64,000 nucleotides of DNA from NCBI RefSeq assembly GCF_001039355.2, contig NW_019775147.1, positions 283,805 through 347,804 on the forward strand. Reading direction: 5' to 3'. Shown piece after piece: positions 47,753-58,951 of this stretch; position 1 is the first letter of the stretch, and each line of letters starts with the position of its first letter. The notes beneath the pieces were generated by a model. It was not told where the DNA came from. It searched no databases and saw only the letters and a program-made list of their open reading frames with translations. A program made the position numbers and the translations under genes. The DNA is from Lingula anatina (Eukaryota > Brachiopoda > Lingulata > Lingulida > Lingulidae).

Positions 47753-49355
47753 AACTTGGTATTTATTCCACATTTGCAATTAATTTGTACCCGTCACAAT
47801 AGAACACACACATATGTATATATGTATATCGCGTCTATTAATAATGGTTCATGCCAATAAGGCAAACATTACACATGCATTATAGATGTTGATGGTATAT
47901 AATTATTCAAAATGAATTTGTTAGTTTACCTTGTAGTGAAAAAATGTAACCATCTCTGTCGAGTCAAAGGAAATAGAATACATTATTTAGCATATTAATG
48001 TCCAGGATAAGCATAGATGTACATATTAATGTAAGATGCATTCAGATAGGCCTGCGCTGTAATATATATGTAATTAATGCTGGGACGATTAGTTTTAACA
48101 TTAATAGGATTTAAATGTATCATCTACACAGCTTTAAATAACTTTAATGTAATTACATAAATGCTATAACCACGCATTGTTTGAGCAACACATAATAACT
48201 TTGTCTGCTGGTTTAGTGTTAAACCGGAAAATGGAACATTTAATATTTTAGTAAATAAACTAAGCTATCACTGGCAGATGGACAATTGCTTGGTTTTCGT
48301 CTCAAGGTAAATATTTAGTGTATCTTCCCCACCCGCGGGGGATTCATTGAGAGTTTAAATGAAACGTTTCTCCATAATCTTGTAGATTGATATCAAAGAG
48401 TGCGTCTTATAATTTCAATTCAATTTCAATTTCAATTCAAATTATTTCTTTACTGGCACATAGATTATAATGACCTTGTACAGTATAATATACTAAAGAC
48501 AATACAATCGGTGCTTTACCATTTCTCTGGTTGGTACTTGTGATGCCAGTTTGTGAATTAACAAATATAAAAAAAAGTTGTGTGTTATTCTGTATAAGAT
48601 ACGATGCATTCTTTTTTTATGGTCAACACTCGCTTTTTAGAACTGATCTGCGTGTTTTATGTACGCCGAGCGCGATAAAACAAAATATTATAGGTAATAT
48701 AATAACAATATTTTCCTGATCAACACATTAATTCATGGGAATAATGATAAAAGTCGGAAATTTTCTTTTGAGAAGTGGTATGACTTAAATCATTAAAACT
48801 ATTTTTTATCATTCTGGAATTCAAACTACAGTAATGCTGCAAAGAAATCATGATATCATACACGTGTCACTATGGAAAAATATCGAGAACCTGAATAGAG
48901 CTAAGGATATGGAAGATAACCATGCGCAGATGTGGTCAAGCGATCTGTTTGTTGCGTGTTAAGTGTGTTGAAAAAAACATCTAGACTTGCTCTCAGAGGT
49001 TTCTCAGAGCCGATCTTACTTCAGTGAGTGAACACGAGATAAATTTTATCTAGACGAGGAAATTGTTTCATCAGTGCTGTTTTCTGCTTAACAATTTGCG
49101 CTTAAGTTGAGATAGTACCTCGTGCGTGAAACATCAGGGGGAGCATAGTTTTGTCTTCTATGGGAAGTGCAGTAGCCAATAAAAGGCCCTTGTTTAAGCT
49201 AAATACAATACTGGTCACCGAGCTGAACGTAGAAATAACGAGTGTATTGTCTCGCCTTCCTCTCGATAATACACCCGTTATATTTTACTAACATCTCGGT
49301 GACTCATATCGTGACTTAATTCCAGCATAGAAGTATAAATTTCGAAATCTGATAA
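47750..49355. other. Intergenic, no gene seen
   Basis: AT-rich. A small 'caatttcaattcaa' repeat patch lies near 48416-48440. Confidence 0.4.
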
Positions 49356-49361
49356 TTAGTG

Positions 49362-49421
49362 ATGGGAGTGTTGTTGTAAAGTCTTGTATTTGCAGTGATG
49401 GCGAGTGGCTTCGTCAGTTAA
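49362..49421 (+). pseudogene. Decayed SRCR-gene signal-peptide exon
   Basis: The translation MGVLL, stop, SLVFAVMASGFVS lines up with MGLLIFSTLVLALMASGIVYS of genes A and B. The in-frame TAA and a terminal TAA replacing the donor region make it non-functional. It is the relic of a third locus. Confidence 0.6.
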
Positions 49422-49899
49422 CATTACTCAGGTTCTTTTTGTAAGGGATCAATGAGACACACGATATTAACAGTTAATCAATATATATTTTCTGTCTTTA
49501 CTTAGAACAGAATAAGAAGAAAGAGTTGACACCATCACCTATACGTGTCAGGTGCGGGCAATTATTGTGTCATAAAATTAATTAAATCCAATTTTACCAA
49601 TTGTCTTGATCTGTAATACTGTAAAAATAATACTAAGCCAGGGGCCTTATTCTCAAAAGGTTGTAACTTACAAATTAATTAGTTTCTGTATAATGAAAAA
49701 CACACAGCTTTATTTAAACATAGATATAACACTTAGACCCTAATGATGTTGAAATGGGTACAGTATACCCTTAAGCCTTGTAAACTGAATGCCATTGATT
49801 TAATGATCACTATGCAGTAGCGCTGATGGCTTTTCTGTAATAAAATATTCTTTAAACAATCACCAGTGTTGTTTTTGATAAGTGTAAAATCAATTTTCT

Positions 49900-50450
49900 T
49901 AAATATTATGACAACCTTGTTATAAGGGTATGACCATGACCTGTGGTGATCTTAGATATAGTTTCAAATGATCGACAATATGTCAATTAGTATGAAGCGA
50001 TACTTTAAACATGTTACTGTGACATGGGCCGGGTTAAGAAAATGTAGACATGATGGCATTTTGTCCGAGCTAAAAATGCCATGACCTTGAAAGTAAGCTA
50101 ATAACATTGACCTCTGGTGGCCTTGAAAGCAATTGCATATCATTCTCAGAACCTCACTTAGTAGGAAATAACATTTAAACATGCTTCTGTAACCTTGACC
50201 TCCAGTGACCTTGAAAGTGCTTGCAAAAGATTGGGTCTCCCTCACTTAGTAGGAGTTGATACTTAAACCATGTTTCTGTGACATTGGGAAACTGTCATTT
50301 AGACATTATGTTTTTTTTCTCCGAAAATGCATTGACCTTGTAATAAGGTCATGACCTTGACCTCCAGTGACCTTGGGACTAGTTCCAAATATTGGGGGTC
50401 CCTCACTTGGTAGGAGTTGATACTTAAAACATGTTTCTGTGACATTGGGT
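49900..50450. repeat. TGACCT-rich ~120 bp minisatellite
   Basis: Repeats of 'ccttgacctccagtgacctt', then 'cctcacttagtaggagttga', then 'catgtttctgtgac'. Three to four units, distinct in sequence from the intron minisatellite but similar in half-site content. Confidence 0.7.
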
Positions 50451-50639
50451 TCCCAAGTTATGGATTTCAAGTCCACCCACCCCATTCAGTAGCGGCCATG
50501 GTTGGATTTTTGTGGAAAATGAGACTTTGCCATGGTTGGATTCATGGGGGAAATTTTTGGGCTATATTGAGCATTCAACGGATCAGAATCAGTTGAGAAA
50601 CCTTTGTCACCAATTTTTTCCAATTTCAAACGGGAAAAT

Positions 50640-52440
50640 ATGCTCGTTTACTGGCCTATTATCGTTTCTAGCGGTAGGGCTCTACCAATACATATATGTT
50701 TGAAGGAAGTTTGCAAAAAACGCACATCATTTATATATAAGATAAAGGGACGTTTGCAAGAAAGATGATGTTTTATTTCGAATTTGCAGTAAATTTGAAA
50801 GGATATGAAAAAAAGAAAGCTTACAATTTGCAAAAAGCTTGCAAGTGACAGACAGTTTGAACGGCCTTTTTGAACAATCGATGCTACTGGTTTTCAAGGA
50901 ATCAACCTAATCAATACAACAAGCACCTTATCCTATCATTTCCATCATCAATTTGACACACTGTAATTTATAAATGCATCACGGTTTGATAAAATGATGA
51001 CCCAATTTTAAAGGTACTGTGTATATATTACATAATAACAGATTGCTTTTCTTCACTGCCTGGGTAAGAGTGAGAGAGATGGTAAACAAACGCATTTTCA
51101 TTAGTCTTACTGGTTGTTTCATATTTCCCTAAGCATTATACATGTATCAATAACTGTTTCAAGCGGTAGGGCTGTATCAATGTACATTTGATCAAAATAA
51201 ATGCCCAGGAGACGAATTTTGCTATGTTGGTTTAGGATATTAATCCACCATTCCACAAGTTTTGACAATATGATGATAAATAGAAAGAATATTGCGTATC
51301 AAGTACAGAAAAAGAGAAAGCTTGCCTTCACTGTCATATTTATTATTAGAGAGGTTGTGAACAAATTAAAATTTCCATTAGTCTTACTGGATGTTTCATG
51401 TTTTCCTAGCGTCATATACTGGTATCCATTACCATTTGAAGCAGTAGGGCTTCATCAACGCACAGTTGAAATAGATAAATTGATCAATGATGCTAAACAT
51501 ATGCTAAAAATACACAATAAGTGATAGATACAATACGAGTCCCCGAGCTGTACGTGAAATATTACGAGTGTATTGTCGAGCCGCAGGCACAGCAGTTTAG
51601 ATACTGCAGAAGTTCCCACAAAACACTACTTCTTTCCCATCAGTGGCAGATTGAGAGGGGGTCAGGGGGTCCTGACGTTGATGAAGCCCTACTGCTTCAA
51701 ATGGTAATGGATACCAGTATATGACGCTAAGGAAAACATGAAACATCCTTCTGTTTCTGAAAAAAAAATATATCACACCAATATTCCCCTCTTAAAATTA
51801 GAATTTTGACTAGCTAAATCACAGTTTTAAATCATACCAAAGGGTACTGTTTGCTCTCCAAAACACCGATCCCTACACCATGGGGGCGTTCCGTTGCGGA
51901 CCCCCCCCCCCTCCAAATAAAATTAGATCCGCCCCTGCCCACAATGTTATGATCATGAGGACACATTGATACTTCATGTGCGTTCACAGATTAAGGAAAT
52001 TGTCATTATCAAATTCGAGAATACGAAGTTTTAGTTTTCGGGTAAATGCTCTTTCATGATATTAAAACGTTTGATAAAGGACTCGTTGTCATTGTTGTCT
52101 GATCCATGGTGGGTGCTAGGATCCGACATTCAGATATTGGGCCCTTATTAGCTAGTGAGGAACAGGAGTGCAGCAGACCGTGAAACGCACTCTTACATGA
52201 CGTGCTAGCCGTGGTTTAATGCTTAGGGGACGTATTTTGTATGTTAATTTCCGATATTAATTCAACACTCCTCATCTCAGCAATTTATACTCACAGATAA
52301 GGACATCTATACCAACAACTTGTCGTTCAGGAGGAACTTAAAATGTTTGTTCTCAATTATTCTGTTAAACTCATTGGAGGTTAGTGGTCATACGTCTTAA
52401 CTTCATTTCTACACAACAAAGAAGCTACCCAGCAGGCATA
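50640..52440. repeat. Copy of the 16.5-18.0 kb repeat field
   Basis: Holds ~140 bp unit copies at about 50655-50690, 51050-51185 and 51325-51465 (minus). An inverted partial copy at about 51675-51750 (plus) follows, then the block matching 17135-17900 and the start of repeat F. The order is the same as upstream of gene B. Confidence 0.78.
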
Positions 52441-52915
52441 GTCGCGTTGGATCAACGTTGATTCTGCCACGTTAAAACACCGTCATAATGTGACGTTGAC
52501 TCAACGTTGTATTTTGTTCATTGACACAACCTTGCAGACATGGATTGTAATTTAAAATATTAATTATTGAAAACGTGATATTTTGTTTATCAATACTGTA
52601 AATAACTTTATCAAAAATAATAAAAAAGGTGTTTTAAAGTAAAAGTGAAAGTTGTTTTGCGTCTTTAGTAAACTAGTGAATTTTCTTAACTTGTTATTCA
52701 GAAATACATTCCAATAAACTTCCTTGCAAGGTCAGCTGACACTAGGATAAAAAAGTTGCTGTAAATATGATGAAGTTAATAAAGTTGACAGTTATCGTTA
52801 CTCTGTTATAAATAGACAGGTTGTGGTGACTGTGACTTTGTTATATATATATATATTTGTGCCATTGTTGTAGGGTATAATTTAGTCGGAGAAACTAGAT
52901 CTCAAGTTTGCGCTA
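52441..52915. other. AACGTT-rich terminus-like segment, then AT-rich DNA
   Basis: 52434-52510 begins 'cccagcaggca' and has several CAACGTTG-type palindromes. No gene seen. Confidence 0.4.
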
Positions 52916-53179
52916 TTAAAAGTGAATCGATTTTGATGCAGTCTTGTTACAATAGGTTTCGATATAGTCTCTTAAAACTTCAGAAATGATAATTGAGGCA
53001 TCCCAGACCGTTGTGTAACGAGGGAGAGAGGGTTTCCTGTTAAACACACCCTTCATGAATCTTTTAACTATTGGGTGTTGCCCCACTTGCACGTGGTCGC
53101 TGTCAGTAATAATAACGATGGAAGATAAGGCACTCTTGGCCGTGTTTATGGCAGAGTATCCAATGTTTTGCTCATACAA
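52916..53179 (-). mobile_element. Tyrosine recombinase fragment (DIRS/Crypton-like)
   Basis: The 87-residue minus-strand frame contains GYSAINTAKSALSS, HPIVKRFMKGVFNRKPSLP and RYTTVWDASII. This is the characteristic core-binding (SAM-like) region preceding the catalytic domain in animal tyrosine recombinase elements. No catalytic R...HxxR...Y part follows, so it is a fragment. Confidence 0.75.
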
Positions 53180-53465
53180 CTCTAAGGAAAATTAGAATAT
53201 TGTTTATAGTTGTGTGAAACGGATTAATTTTCCGTCTATTACAGTACTCGTGCCATCGTTTAANCGCCTAGTAGATATGAAAACCTGGAAAGGTGCGGAT
53301 GATTTTCAGCGAATTTGAAAAAGCAGAAGGAACCCTAGGGATATAAAGCAGCCAGTTTTGCGCATTTTTAAACATTTCGTCTGTATTGAGTACACAAGAG
53401 AATGTTTATTTAAATCATAAATGCTTAAGGCAACGTTTTGCGTTGTCCGCCAAGGTTAAAACATC

Positions 53466-54326
53466 ATGCTGAAATTGAAATGGAAGAGGTCAAGTTGTCA
53501 GCGTCCAAAAACTGCAAAGTGGTTCCAGTCATTTCGGTTGAAGACACCCACAGACACAGACGACCCTTGGATCAGCGACTTGACCTGCAATGAACAAGGG
53601 GATCAGTTCTTTATAGATAATGACAACAAAAAATTGAAGCACTATTCCGAAAGTCATGAGTTGATAGCTGAAAGGGCATTACCCGAACCAACAGCAGTTT
53701 GTGCCATAGGTAATGGCAAGACCATTGTGTCCTGTTCGGATGGCTGTTGGGTAATACCGAGTAGACCCGGGGCGTTCCACAGGTTTGCCCAGGGAGACAT
53801 GGTTTCCCCTGTCAGTTTGACAACCAACGAGCGAGGACAGGTGTTAGTCTGCGATGAAGTCCAAAAATTAGTTTGCGTGTACGATGTCGAGACGGCCCGT
53901 TTGGTTGATCGGATTAAAATTGCAGTGTGTAAAACACCCAAACATATTGCCATTCATGGGCTACACGGTGGAATTCTAGCTGTGTCAGACCATGGGGGAC
54001 ATTGCGTTTATGGGGTGACACCCCAGGGCGATTCCATATTTAAATACGGGGTTTCAAACGTGGCAGGATGTGGAGATGGCCAACTTAATTCCCCATGGGG
54101 AATATGTTCCAACGCATTTGGGGAAATACTTGTCGCTGATTGGTTAAACAGTCGAGTGGCGGTTCTAGGACCTGATTGGCTGTTGAGGTCGCATGTGCCG
54201 GAAAAATGTCATCTCAGTTTACCAACTGCAATTACCATGAATCAACACGGACATCTGATAATAGCGGATAGAATGTCTAGACGATTGGCCTGTGCTGCAA
54301 GATGTCAGATATTTGAATACTGTTAA
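53466..54326 (+). CDS. NHL-repeat beta-propeller protein (TRIM-NHL-like C-terminal module)
   Basis: 286 aa, intronless. At least four NHL-type repeats: about 115-150 (VSLTTNERGQVLVCDEVQ), 158-195 (HIAIHGLHGGILAVSD), 206-236 (LNSPWGICSNAFGEILVAD) and 251-274 (LPTAITMNQHGHLIIAD). The repeats form a propeller used for protein or RNA binding in TRIM2/3/71-type proteins. There is no RING, B-box or coiled coil, so it is either an NHL-only protein, a last exon of a longer gene, or a retrocopy. The Met start is the first in frame after stops. The final residues (ACAARCQIFEYC) do not look like a normal propeller closure, so the 3' end may be altered. A single N lies at 53264, about 200 bp upstream, so a missing 5' part is possible. 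Confidence 0.75.
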   Translation: MLKLKWKRSSCQRPKTAKWFQSFRLKTPTDTDDPWISDLTCNEQGDQFFIDNDNKKLKHYSESHELIAERALPEPTAVCAIGNGKTIVSCSDGCWVIPSRPGAFHRFAQGDMVSPVSLTTNERGQVLVCDEVQKLVCVYDVETARLVDRIKIAVCKTPKHIAIHGLHGGILAVSDHGGHCVYGVTPQGDSIFKYGVSNVAGCGDGQLNSPWGICSNAFGEILVADWLNSRVAVLGPDWLLRSHVPEKCHLSLPTAITMNQHGHLIIADRMSRRLACAARCQIFEYC

Positions 54327-54553
54327 TTACATGCATTCGGGAAAACGGATGCCGAGATCCAAAGTTCTTCCAAACTGTGTATGTGGAGATGTTGTCTAGT
54401 TTAAAAAAATGCTTTTAAACTGATAAAAACTGCAATTTTACATGCAGACCTATTGAAATCATACAGACGTCCATTTTAATTTATATATGGAAGAATTGCT
54501 AACTAGATGGATATCCAAAATCATATTAATTTTAAACTTTAATTGAGTGTCTA

Positions 54554-54752
54554 AGGGCGCATTCCCATAGATTTTAGATCGATCTATCCCCGTGGGGAGT
54601 CTCACTAGATTACTGTCAGATAATCCCGCCTATTACAAACTGTAAGGGGGTAATTAACTTTCGTGCCCGCTCGGCTGACAGCTATTTAGCGTGAACCCCC
54701 AGGGAGTTAGGTCGATCTAGTTGGATCTATCTTATCTCTGGGAATGGGGTCC
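54554..54752. mobile_element. MITE copy 2
   Basis: Reverse-oriented relative of 13826-14035 with the same inverted ends (GCATTCCCATAGAT and ATCTCTGGGAATGG). Confidence 0.72.
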
Positions 54753-54759
54753 AAGTAAT

Positions 54760-55680
54760 GGGCCACGCTAGTAGGCTGTCACAAAAATAAATAAATATGA
54801 TATTATATAGATAGAAACGGAGATTCTATATGATATTATTTAAATGTGTCGTTAACAGCCAAATTTAAAGGGCTTGACGAAGACTGCAAATCCCGATTTT
54901 GCTATATAACCACAGTCTAAAAAAGTTATCGGGTAAGATATCTTGTCATAATAAGATGGATAGATTACAGCAGTAAGTATCGCGCAAAAAAGTGTCCTTT
55001 TTGAAAAAGTTCTATGTTTGAAAGTTTAGAACCAAGTAATTTCGCGGATTCCCCCATGCAGCATTAAGCAGAGATTTTAAAACCTATATTTAGCCTGGGG
55101 ATTCCCCTTTTCTATTTAGCATACCTACGTAACCAGGTATTTTTTCGACCTATAAATACATTTGTTATTGTGGACATAAAAGACTTGCGCAGTTTTAGTC
55201 AACTTTCATTCTAGTAAGGAGCGACTTTGGCTTGTCGAATTTAATAGATCGTGGGCGGGTGTTAATCCCTAAAGTCAGGTGGATAAATTTGACCGGATCC
55301 TGACAGTTTATGCTGGTTCGGCCTTTGAGGGACCGTCTGAAAACTGCATCAGTAGTAGCAAAGATTAAAGGTATGTACACTTTAAAAACTTTTTTGTATT
55401 CTCAGGTAAGGTAAGTTAAAGGATACAGACGGCTGCGAATCTGTTGTCTTGGAGCAGTGGTTCGGCCACTGTTGGCGGTGAGATCCGGGCTCTACATACC
55501 AATGTACTGATGAGCACATATCAGAGGCAGGGAATAGAAGTGTTAACGCACGAAACTGCGCACTTCATACTGACATGCATGTACGTGTATTGGATCCTAG
55601 GGGGAGGTTCCTCAAACCAAACTTAAGTCCCCCAAAACCAGTCTAAGCTTAGTTTTAAACCAGAAATTTGGTTTAATTCT
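54760..55680. other. Intergenic, no gene seen
   Basis: A short inverted motif TTAAACCA...TTGGTTTAA lies near 55654-55676. Confidence 0.4.
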
Positions 55681-55730
55681 GTTGTAAAGTTTTAGAATTC
55701 GAGGACGAATTCTTTTGAAGAAGGGGTGTA

Positions 55731-56260
55731 TGTTGTAAAGCAAATTACTTACACTTTCACTAATTACAGATAACAATTAAAGCGGAATCAAAAGAGTAAA
55801 AGGACAGATAGTTATTGAGTGTAAGTTAAGTTTCTCCAAGAGTCAACAAGTGTAGAACATGTTTTTAGTGTCAGGAAAAGATGGAAAAGGTCAAAGTCAG
55901 TAACAGTTAATGTAATTGGTTAATTTCATAAGATATAATAATTTTGATCATCTATTTATCACATGATAACTGAGTTTTGGATAAGGTCCAAATATGAGTA
56001 ATCCAAATAATATTTTAGATATCTTTAATTGAAAACAAGTATCTTAGGGATTACCTGATAAGGAAATGTTGCATGGTGACTTGCAACATGCGAATGGAAA
56101 ATATTTTGTAATCACGCAAAGACAATGGAAAAGAAAACAAGTAAATGCGTGATCAGTACGGAGAAATTGAGTATAAATATTTGTGAAGTTGTAAGAAGCA
56201 AGAGTCGGTGAATAAACGTTCGGAAGCTCCAAACTGCTGTCGTCATTTCTCACTATAACA
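55731..56260 (+). mobile_element. LTR with upstream polypurine tract (Ty3/gypsy-like)
   Basis: Starts TGTTGTAAAG and ends CACTATAACA, with GAGTATAAATATT (TATA) and GAATAAAC (polyadenylation) near the 3' end. Immediately upstream are 'gaattcgaggacgaattc' and 'gaagaaggggtg', a polypurine tract as found at the end of the internal region, so this is a 3' LTR. The rest of the element is absent. Homologous to 39260-39771. Confidence 0.72.
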
Positions 56261-57490
56261 ATTCTGTTCAAGATAAATTCATAGCAGTCCATTTAAATGA
56301 AATAATTATTGATCTGAAACATATGGTATGTCTTTCTTTTTGTAATAGTAAAGTAGGTAAGATATTTCACTTAAATTTTACGTGTAACTGGACTACTTCT
56401 GATCTATCTTGGTCCGAAAAAGACTTTTTAAAGATTAAAATCTTTGTTTAATTTAACTATGAAATTCCTTTGCGAGACGGGCCCCAGGTGAAAAAAAAAG
56501 CAATTCTTCACTCTGGTTGAACTCAAGTTTCAAGGGATTCGGCTATTTTCTACTCTAATACATAGTCTGTAATGTGTTTAGTTCTGTCACTGTATTCTAC
56601 CTTGAAAACGGCATATAATAGGGATGAGACTGTCATTTAGTGAAAAGGGTCGGACAATATGGCGTGAGGCCCAAGGGGCCGCCTAGGCCAATGATATTTT
56701 TGGCTCCCAAAAAGTTGGAAATCCGCTGAAATTCTCATCCCTGCTTAAAACATTTAGTTGGGGAACAGCCACAAACATTTGGCATTATAGAGAAATAATT
56801 GTGCTGAGAAAGTGCAACATAGCGATCGAAGGAAACTATGAATTGAAACGAAACCTATATTTCACTGTATTGATGACGTCTACAGGTGTTCAGGTGCTTT
56901 CGGGATTTCCACTGTTTACTTTCGTGCTAACAACTAATTTTAGTCGTGTTGTATTGATTTTTTTTCGTTCATTTTAGTTATAGAGTTTAAATGAATGAAT
57001 GAATGCATATGTTTTGTTCACATATTTGATAAAAAATAATTATTAAAAATTAACTGAATTGCTTTCTACGACTCAAAATAGGCTTATAGCAACCAAGTAA
57101 AAAACACCTGGTGCATAACTCCAGTTATATCGATCGCTTAAATCTATATTCTTTATACATTGGTTTTCCGGTAGATCTAACAATGGGGATATTTCAATCG
57201 TTCAAATGTGTCGCAAAAATTTGGACTTGGTGTTTTTATTGGCTTTATGCTGCTGTTGCTTTTTCTTACTTCAACCGAGGCGAACGGTATACAATACATG
57301 TATTGTTGTAGGTAACAGCATGACTGACAATATAACTTACAATCCTCTGTTTATCTTATCTAAAATGTATAATCTAAAAGTTAAATGGCTGGGTTCATGG
57401 CACTGAAAATGCCTTGTTTGCGCGACAAGAGTCGTAGTGTAGTTAACTAACGAATCTGAAAGTGCATTGTATCTATACGTTAAGTTTATG
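56261..57490. other. Intergenic, no gene seen
   Basis: AT-rich, nothing supported. Confidence 0.4.
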
Positions 57491-57496
57491 CAATAT

Positions 57497-57497
57497 C

Positions 57498-57537
<40 letters not shown>

Positions 57538-58165
57538 GCCAAACTTGCAACCCGAGGGTTGGATAATTACAATCATTGCATCATAGTTGAATAAAACCAC
57601 TAGTGAGTAAGAAAAAAGGAATATTAAAAGACATATGTAAACAAATTTAAAACAAAATAACAAAAATGCAAAGCTGAATAAAAAGAAATAAAAGTCTATC
57701 AGTTAATTTTGAAACTTGTATATCGCACTTTTTAAAAAGTCACTCATTGATCGTTTGGTTTTAATTTTAGGTGTTTTGAATGTCTCCTGTTCCCTTAATG
57801 CAAATTTGTCATTTTGTTTTGGTTGTAAAAGATAATGCAATCTATTATCTGGTTCATTTGATATACTAATAAACAATTTTTTGCACGCATTGAGCCGTCT
57901 TTCACGCAGTAGTTCAAGTTTACTATGTTCACAAGCAGCGTCATATTCAAGATCAGGATGAATTATCTTAAGAGCTCTTTCTTGCGACTTTTCTACTAGG
58001 GCAGTCAATTCATTCGTTAACCCTAAGTGCCAGACAGGGGCAGCATATTCTAAAACTGGTCTTATGACTGTCTGGTTATAAGTTATAAGGTCATCAGTTG
58101 TAACGCCTGCACGCTTCAGGTGCTGTAGAAAATAAATCTTTTTGCTTGCTTTTTTGGTGATTTAA
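57497..58165 (-). mobile_element. LINE reverse transcriptase C-terminal fragment with (TAA)n tail
   Basis: On the minus strand KIYFLQHLKRAGVTTDDL, then IRPVLEYAAPVWHLGL, then EKSQERALKIIHPDLEYDAA. This is the region after the RT palm in CR1/Jockey-like elements, paralogous to the part of the 42-1013 frame near LEYACQLWHAG. The plus-strand (TTA)n at 57497-57538 is its 3' simple-repeat tail. Truncated upstream. Confidence 0.85.
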
Positions 58166-58303
58166 AGATACAAGTACTTAAACTACTGAAACGTAAGACA
58201 AATAAGTAGGTCCCTAACTATAGTTCAAGACTGTTGCTGTTACAATTCAGATTCTGTATTTACTAAACTGAAAGATTTCATGTCTTATCTATGTCTTCAC
58301 TAG

Positions 58304-58917
58304 ATGTTTCGACCTAAGAGTGAAGGTATTCCTTTGAGGGTATCCCCACATGGGGCATCCAGATACCAAAGCGATGACACGGCCCCAGGAGCTTCTAGAT
58401 ACCAAATGTCCACCACACACCAAGAGCCGTCATCACCAGTGGGACTGAAGCCGTATATGACAGAGCCGCAACCGTTGCTGACTGTAGATAGTAACGGAAA
58501 ATTGCAGCTAAACGAGGACACCATGAGGACCATAGAAAACTGCACTCAGCCGGTGGTGTGCGTGGGGGTTATCGGACCCGCCCGCACCGGGAAATCGTTG
58601 CTGATGAACCGTCTTCTCGGACGGCAGTCAGGTTTTGATTTAGGGTCGACTCTCGACTCCAAGACCAAGGGGATATGGGCCTGGCTGGTACCACACCCAA
58701 AAGATGCCAATTTGTCTTTGTTACTGTTGGATACTGAGGGTCTGGCCCACGCCGCGGACGGATGCTGTGATAGAGAAAACTATATATTTGTTCTGACTGT
58801 TCTGATCAGCGGGTGCCTGCTGTATAACTGCCAAGGGGTGTTCGATGCGGAAAAGGTGGACAAATTGGAGTATCCTTTTTATCTGGTAATACGATTTGAT
58901 AGCATATTTGGTAAAAT

Positions 58918-58951
<34 letters not shown>

